Positions 6,850-9,941 of a stretch of DNA of 9,941 nt are shown here, piece by piece (the first letter of the stretch is position 1; the number at the start of each line of letters is the position of its first letter). The notes beneath the pieces were generated by a model. That model ran no database searches and was not told the DNA's origin. It saw only the letters and a list, made by a program, of their open reading frames with translations. The translations under genes and the position numbers were made by a program. The stretch covers positions 1 through 9,941 of the forward strand of contig QNBI01000036.1 in NCBI GenBank assembly GCA_003641675.1, read 5' to 3'. This DNA comes from Spirochaetota bacterium. GTDB taxonomy: Bacteria; Spirochaetota; Spirochaetia; SZUA-6.

Positions 6850-8379
6850 CTAACGAGCATATTCAACAATTCTCGTTTCTCGTATTATAGTAACTTTTAT
6901 CCTTCCCGGATATTTTAATTCACCTTCTATTTTTTTCGCTATATTCTTTGCCAGTTCCTTAGCTCCCATATCATCAACTGCTTCATTATTAACCAGTATA
7001 CGGACTTCTCTCCCTGCCTGTATAGCGTATGCTTTGTCAACACCTTCGAAACCTTCGGATATCTTTTCAAGACTTTCAAGCCTTTTAAGGTAATTATCCA
7101 GGGTTTCACGCCGCGCGCCCGGTCTTGCAGCGGAAATTGCATCTGCAATTTGAACTATCACCGCTTCCAGGCTTTCAGGTTCAATATCATTATGATGAGC
7201 ACCTATCGCATTAATTACTTTAGGCCCCTCACCCAATTTTCTCGCAAGTTCCATACCGGCTTCCACATGGTTGGTATCTCCGCTCGTTTCCACGCCTTTA
7301 CCGATATCATGGAGCAGAGCCGCCCGTTTGGCAAGCTCAACATCCGAACCCACTTCCGACGCAAGAGATGCCGCAATTATTGCAACTTCCTTTGAATGAT
7401 TAAGGACGTTCTGGCCGTAACTTGTCCTAAAATGCAGCCTTCCAAGAGCACGGATTCCCTCCGGACTCATGCCGTGAATTCCCAGTTCAAATAGAACTCT
7501 TTCACCTTCCTCATAAATTGTCTGGCTTATTTCCTTTGTTACTTTTTGGACAATTTCTTCAATTCTCGCAGGGTGAATTCTACCGTCAGAAATTAGCCGG
7601 TCAAGAGAAACCCTTGCAATTTCCTTCCTTATTGGATCAAAACATGAAACAACAACTGCCTCCGGTGTATCGTCTATAATAACATCAACACCGGTTAAGG
7701 TTTCAAGCGTGCGTATGTTTCTCCCTTCTCTTCCTATTATCCTTCCCTTCATTTCATCGTTAGGAAGACTGACAGTCGCTACACTCACTTCCGAGCTCAC
7801 ATCTGTTGCAATTCTCTGTATGGTTGAGATAAGAATTTCTCTGCTCTTTTTCTCTGCTGTCCTTTGAGCTTCCTGCTCAATTAGATTAATCGTTACCTGC
7901 GCATCGTGTTTTGCTTCATTTTCCAGACTTTGTATTAAAAGCTTTTTAGCTTCTTCTACAGATAAACCGGAAATACGTTCCAGTTCCTTTACCCACTTTT
8001 TTTCTTCTTCTTCTAAAACAGATTCTCTGTTTTCTAATAACCTCTGCCGGTTTGCAAACTCTCTCTCTTGCTTGTCGAGAGAATTAATTCTTCTCTCTAG
8101 GTTTTCTTCTTTTTGTACAAGTCTTTTTTCAAATCGTTGTAATTCGTTTCTTCTCTCTCTAGTTTCTCTTTCAAGCTGATTCCTTTCTCTAATCAGCTGA
8201 TCTTTGCTTTCTAATAACGCCTCGCGCTTTTTAGCCGCTGCTTCCTTTACTGCTTCCTGTATAATCCTGGAAGCTTTCTGTTCGGAAGATGAAAGTTGAA
8301 ATCTGGCATAAAGCCATCTAATAATCCAACCTAGAAACAAACCGGTTAGAGGAAGAATAACCAAAAGTATTCTGCCCAT
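6850..8379 (-). CDS. rny: Ribonuclease Y, membrane-anchored endoribonuclease
   Basis: RNase Y starts mRNA decay by endonucleolytic cleavage and acts at the inner face of the membrane. The 509-residue product is close to the usual length of about 520. It has an N-terminal membrane segment (about 3-24), a long Arg/Glu-rich coiled coil (about 30-190), a KH RNA-binding domain with [11 protein letters not shown] (212-222) and [10 protein letters not shown] (231-240), and an HD nuclease domain with NHSKEVA (327-333), LLHDIGKG carrying His357-Asp358, THVEAG-type NHVEAG (370-375) and GAHHND (393-398). The C-terminal domain ends in [14 protein letters not shown]. All diagnostic motifs are intact. The ATG at 8379 follows a strong ribosome site, GGAGG, 6 nt upstream, and a sigma-70-type promoter lies just beyond it. 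It is the first gene of the rny-ymdB-tlyA cluster. The rny-ymdB pair is also adjacent in Bacillus. Confidence 0.97.
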   Translation of the reverse strand: MGRILLVILPLTGLFLGWIIRWLYARFQLSSSEQKASRIIQEAVKEAAAKKREALLESKDQLIRERNQLERETRERRNELQRFEKRLVQKEENLERRINSLDKQEREFANRQRLLENRESVLEEEEKKWVKELERISGLSVEEAKKLLIQSLENEAKHDAQVTINLIEQEAQRTAEKKSREILISTIQRIATDVSSEVSVATVSLPNDEMKGRIIGREGRNIRTLETLTGVDVIIDDTPEAVVVSCFDPIRKEIARVSLDRLISDGRIHPARIEEIVQKVTKEISQTIYEEGERVLFELGIHGMSPEGIRALGRLHFRTSYGQNVLNHSKEVAIIAASLASEVGSDVELAKRAALLHDIGKGVETSGDTNHVEAGMELARKLGEGPKVINAIGAHHNDIEPESLEAVIVQIADAISAARPGARRETLDNYLKRLESLEKISEGFEGVDKAYAIQAGREVRILVNNEAVDDMGAKELAKNIAKKIEGELKYPGRIKVTIIRETRIVEYAR

Positions 8380-8408
8380 AGTCTTCCTCCACCTAAATAT
8401 TTATTTGT

Positions 8409-8438
8409 ATTTTAACGAAATAGCACCTCTTTTGTCAA
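8409..8438 (-). promoter_or_regulatory. Sigma-70-type promoter of the rny operon
   Basis: A perfect -35 TTGACA (8438-8433) is followed after 18 bp by TAAAAT (8414-8409), five of six matches to TATAAT. An AT-only tract immediately upstream of the -35 box (about 8440-8455) could act as an UP element. Initiation near 8402 would give a leader of about 22 nt containing the strong GGAGG ribosome site of rny. It lies in the 104-bp gap after the Glu-rich gene. Confidence 0.75.
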
Positions 8439-8483
8439 GATTATAATATATAATTCCTAATATATCTTTTAGATACACAAAAG

Positions 8484-9941
8484 TCATACGATATTAAACC
8501 TGCCTATAAGCTCTTTGATCTCCAGTATACTATCCTTGGAAAATGAAAAAAACAACAGAGCACTTGCAGATTTATACACAATAGGGAAAAAGACCGCTCT
8601 TTTAAAATATGGCTTATCCTCATCTGAGAACTTGCTTGAAAAATATTTAACACTTTTTAGCTCTGCATTACAGATCACTGTAGTTCCTTCTTTCACAAAC
8701 ATCTGCCCAAAGGGGTCTTTTTGGCCTATTTTAAATATCTTCTGGCTATTATCCGAAAGCCCTATCGTTATATCCGGGATAAAAAAGTCATCATCTTTTA
8801 TCATTATTGCACAGCTAACAGCCTGCACTGTTCGGGAAACTTCAACCAGCGCTTTAACCTCAGTTACATCGCTAAAGGGCTTGTTAAAATATTTTAAATA
8901 CTCATCCCAGTTTATTCCTCTATCCGTTAGAGGAAGTATTTTAATTTTCTGCGCTCTGTTTACAAAAGTTTCGCTTTTCTGTTCCTCGTGCCCGCCTACA
9001 TCTTTAAGAAGGTCTTCATTTTCTCTATCTTCGAATAAATCTCCAATACTTAACATTCCGCTGTTGTCAGATATTTCTTCTTCTGCTCCCTTTGTAATCT
9101 TTTCTGTCTGTTTTTTAGTTTCCGGCTTAAAGAGTTCTTCTTTAATAGTATATACGCCGTTTTCTGAAACAATTGTATGCTTATATTTCTCTACCAGTTC
9201 TTTTAGTTCATCAATCGAATATATTTTAATCTTTCCGTTTTTAACGAATTCTTCCAGATCAGCTGCCTCTTCTTCGGCAGACCATGCATGGGTCCTCTCT
9301 TCCGAAACTTCCGGGACTTCCTCCAGCTCTGCTGTTTCCAATTCCTCTGCAGGCTCAAGCTCTTCCGGCTCCTCTTCTTCTGTCTCTTCTTCCGTCTCCA
9401 GCTCTGCATCAGAGGCTTTCTCTACCCCACTGGATTCTTTATGCGCTGTTGCGGCTGCTTTCTCCGCCTCGCCGGCTTCTTCTACCTCTTCCAGTTCTTC
9501 AACTTCCTCAAACTCCTCCGGTTTCCCTTTGTTGCCCTCTGAATATTCTTGCTTACCACCTTTCATAGTTTTAATCCCTTCCTCATTTACTTTTTTATTT
9601 ATATTTTCCAATTCAACTGCTTCTGTTTTATCTTCCTGGTTTTGTCCTTCCTCAAGTTCTTCCAAAACAGGAAGCTCCTCCAGGTTTTCCCCCTGAGGTT
9701 CAGGTGGAAGTTCCTCAATTTCCGGCAGGCTTTCAAGCTCTTCCAGCTCCTCCGGCTCTTCTGCCTCTCCTTCCGCCTCCGGCTCTACGCTAACCGCTTC
9801 CTCCGCCTCGCCGGCTTCCTCTACCTCTTCCAGCTCCTCAACTTCCTCAAGCTCCTCCGGCTCTTCTGCCTCTCCTTCCGCCTCCGGCTCTACACTAACC
9901 GCTTCCTCCGCCTCGCCGGCTTCCTCTACCTCTTCCAGCTC
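8484..9941 (-). CDS. Glu-rich repeat protein with C-terminal globular, possibly GAF-like domain (5' end outside window)
   Basis: The frame is open from the right edge to the TGA at 8484, giving 485 residues. The in-frame TTG at 9665 is probably just a codon, since acidic repeats continue upstream without a stop. Window residues 1-70 are two copies of a 35-residue unit (ELEEVEEAGEAEEA, VSVEPEAEGE, then PEELEE). Acidic low-complexity sequence with another partial repeat continues to about residue 225. A Lys-rich mixed segment follows, including KIKIYSIDELKELVEKYKHT. The last 144 residues (about 342-485) are globular: hydrophobic strands such as AVSCAIMIKDD and ITIGLS, a charged surface, then RAVFFPIVYKSASALLFFSF and a final helix, an order that resembles a GAF domain. 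I do not recognise a named family. Acidic-repeat proteins are known in treponemes, but homology is not claimed. No signal peptide can be assessed because the N terminus is missing. It is upstream of, and probably transcribed separately from, rny. Confidence 0.85.
   Translation of the reverse strand, partial: ELEEVEEAGEAEEAVSVEPEAEGEAEEPEELEEVEELEEVEEAGEAEEAVSVEPEAEGEAEEPEELEELESLPEIEELPPEPQGENLEELPVLEELEEGQNQEDKTEAVELENINKKVNEEGIKTMKGGKQEYSEGNKGKPEEFEEVEELEEVEEAGEAEKAAATAHKESSGVEKASDAELETEEETEEEEPEELEPAEELETAELEEVPEVSEERTHAWSAEEEAADLEEFVKNGKIKIYSIDELKELVEKYKHTIVSENGVYTIKEELFKPETKKQTEKITKGAEEEISDNSGMLSIGDLFEDRENEDLLKDVGGHEEQKSETFVNRAQKIKILPLTDRGINWDEYLKYFNKPFSDVTEVKALVEVSRTVQAVSCAIMIKDDDFFIPDITIGLSDNSQKIFKIGQKDPFGQMFVKEGTTVICNAELKSVKYFSSKFSDEDKPYFKRAVFFPIVYKSASALLFFSFSKDSILEIKELIGRFNIV
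9459..9521 (-). repeat. Dispersed partial copy of the 105-bp repeat
   Basis: This block encodes PEEFEEVEELEEVEEAGEAEK and matches the stretch crossing the junction of copies 1 and 2 (PEELEEVEELEEVEEAGEAEE) at nearly every residue. DNA similarity is also high, with a few third-position changes. It is separated from the tandem copies by about 210 bp of unrelated acidic sequence, suggesting an older expansion of the same unit. Confidence 0.75.
9732..9941 (-). repeat. Two tandem copies of a 105-bp coding repeat (35 residues each)
   Basis: Copy 1 is 9941-9837 and copy 2 is 9836-9732. Compared base by base, the first 87 bp differ only by AGT versus AGC in one serine codon. The last 18 bp diverge mostly at third positions, changing one Val to Leu. 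Such DNA-level identity indicates a recent duplication. The array continues to the window edge, so the total copy number is unknown. Confidence 0.92.

Noticed and set aside
8439..8480. AT-rich palindromic stretch (TTATA-ATA-TATAA) as a terminator for the Glu-rich gene
   Set aside because: The stem is purely A/T, very short, and not followed by a T run. It is better read as the AT-rich region upstream of the rny promoter.
9564..9584. ATG at 9566 with upstream GAGGAAGGG as the true start of the Glu-rich gene
   Set aside because: GAGGAA-type motifs arise constantly in Glu-coding DNA, and the frame stays open with the same repeat composition to the window edge. An upstream start is much more likely, though an internal product cannot be excluded.
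8515..9696. 393-codon Ser-rich open frame on the plus strand opposite the Glu-rich gene
   Set aside because: It is the antisense of Glu codons (GAA/GAG read as Ser/Phe/Leu-type codons). It has no recognisable domain or ribosome site, while the minus-strand frame has a globular C-terminal domain and coherent repeats.
1..9941. Defence island, mobile element, prophage or CRISPR system
   Set aside because: Every frame with recognisable motifs is a housekeeping or envelope-type gene. No integrase, transposase, direct-repeat spacer array, toxin-antitoxin pair or tRNA-flanked boundary is visible.

Overview
This window looks like the chromosome of an AT-rich bacterium, most likely a spirochaete (Treponema/Spirochaeta-like). 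That placement is an inference. It rests on the combination of an RNase Y/YmdB/TlyA cluster, a UAP1-type nucleotidyltransferase, a stand-alone PTS enzyme I and a large acidic-repeat protein. No single marker proves it, and other phyla with RNase Y remain possible. No rRNA, tRNA, CRISPR array, insertion sequence or phage gene is visible. Coding density is high and almost all genes lie on the minus strand.

Right-hand part, read leftwards on the minus strand. A gene whose 5' end lies outside the window (8484-9941) encodes a very Glu-rich protein with a near-perfect 35-residue tandem repeat and a C-terminal globular domain that may be GAF-like. After a 104-bp gap holding a good sigma-70-type promoter comes a tight operon, rny - ymdB - tlyA (8379 to 5208), with gaps of 17 and 11 bp. 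It encodes the membrane-anchored RNase Y, the YmdB metallophosphoesterase and the TlyA rRNA 2'-O-methyltransferase, so its theme is RNA turnover and ribosome modification.

Middle. A single plus-strand gene (4476-5231) encodes a membrane-anchored GerMN-domain protein. Its 3' end overlaps the 3' end of tlyA by 24 bp, and an 8-bp inverted repeat spans both stop codons. Its 5' end faces ptsI across 77 bp. In that gap ptsI has a perfect TTGACA box and TATATT 17 bp apart, ending only 9 bp before its ATG. The GerMN gene has a TATAGT box 6 bp before its ATG. Neither gene has a Shine-Dalgarno sequence, so both transcripts look leaderless or nearly so.

Left-hand part, minus strand. The operon is ptsI (4398-2656), then der (2675-1317, TTG start inside the end of ptsI), then a gene running off the left edge (1308 to 1). 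This last gene is the most unusual item: one uninterrupted frame joins an N-terminal MerR-type DNA-binding domain to an apparently full-length UDP-sugar pyrophosphorylase of the UAP1/UDPGP family, truncated here only by the window edge. The operon therefore combines PTS phosphotransfer, a ribosome-assembly GTPase and production of a UDP-sugar, probably a cell-envelope precursor.
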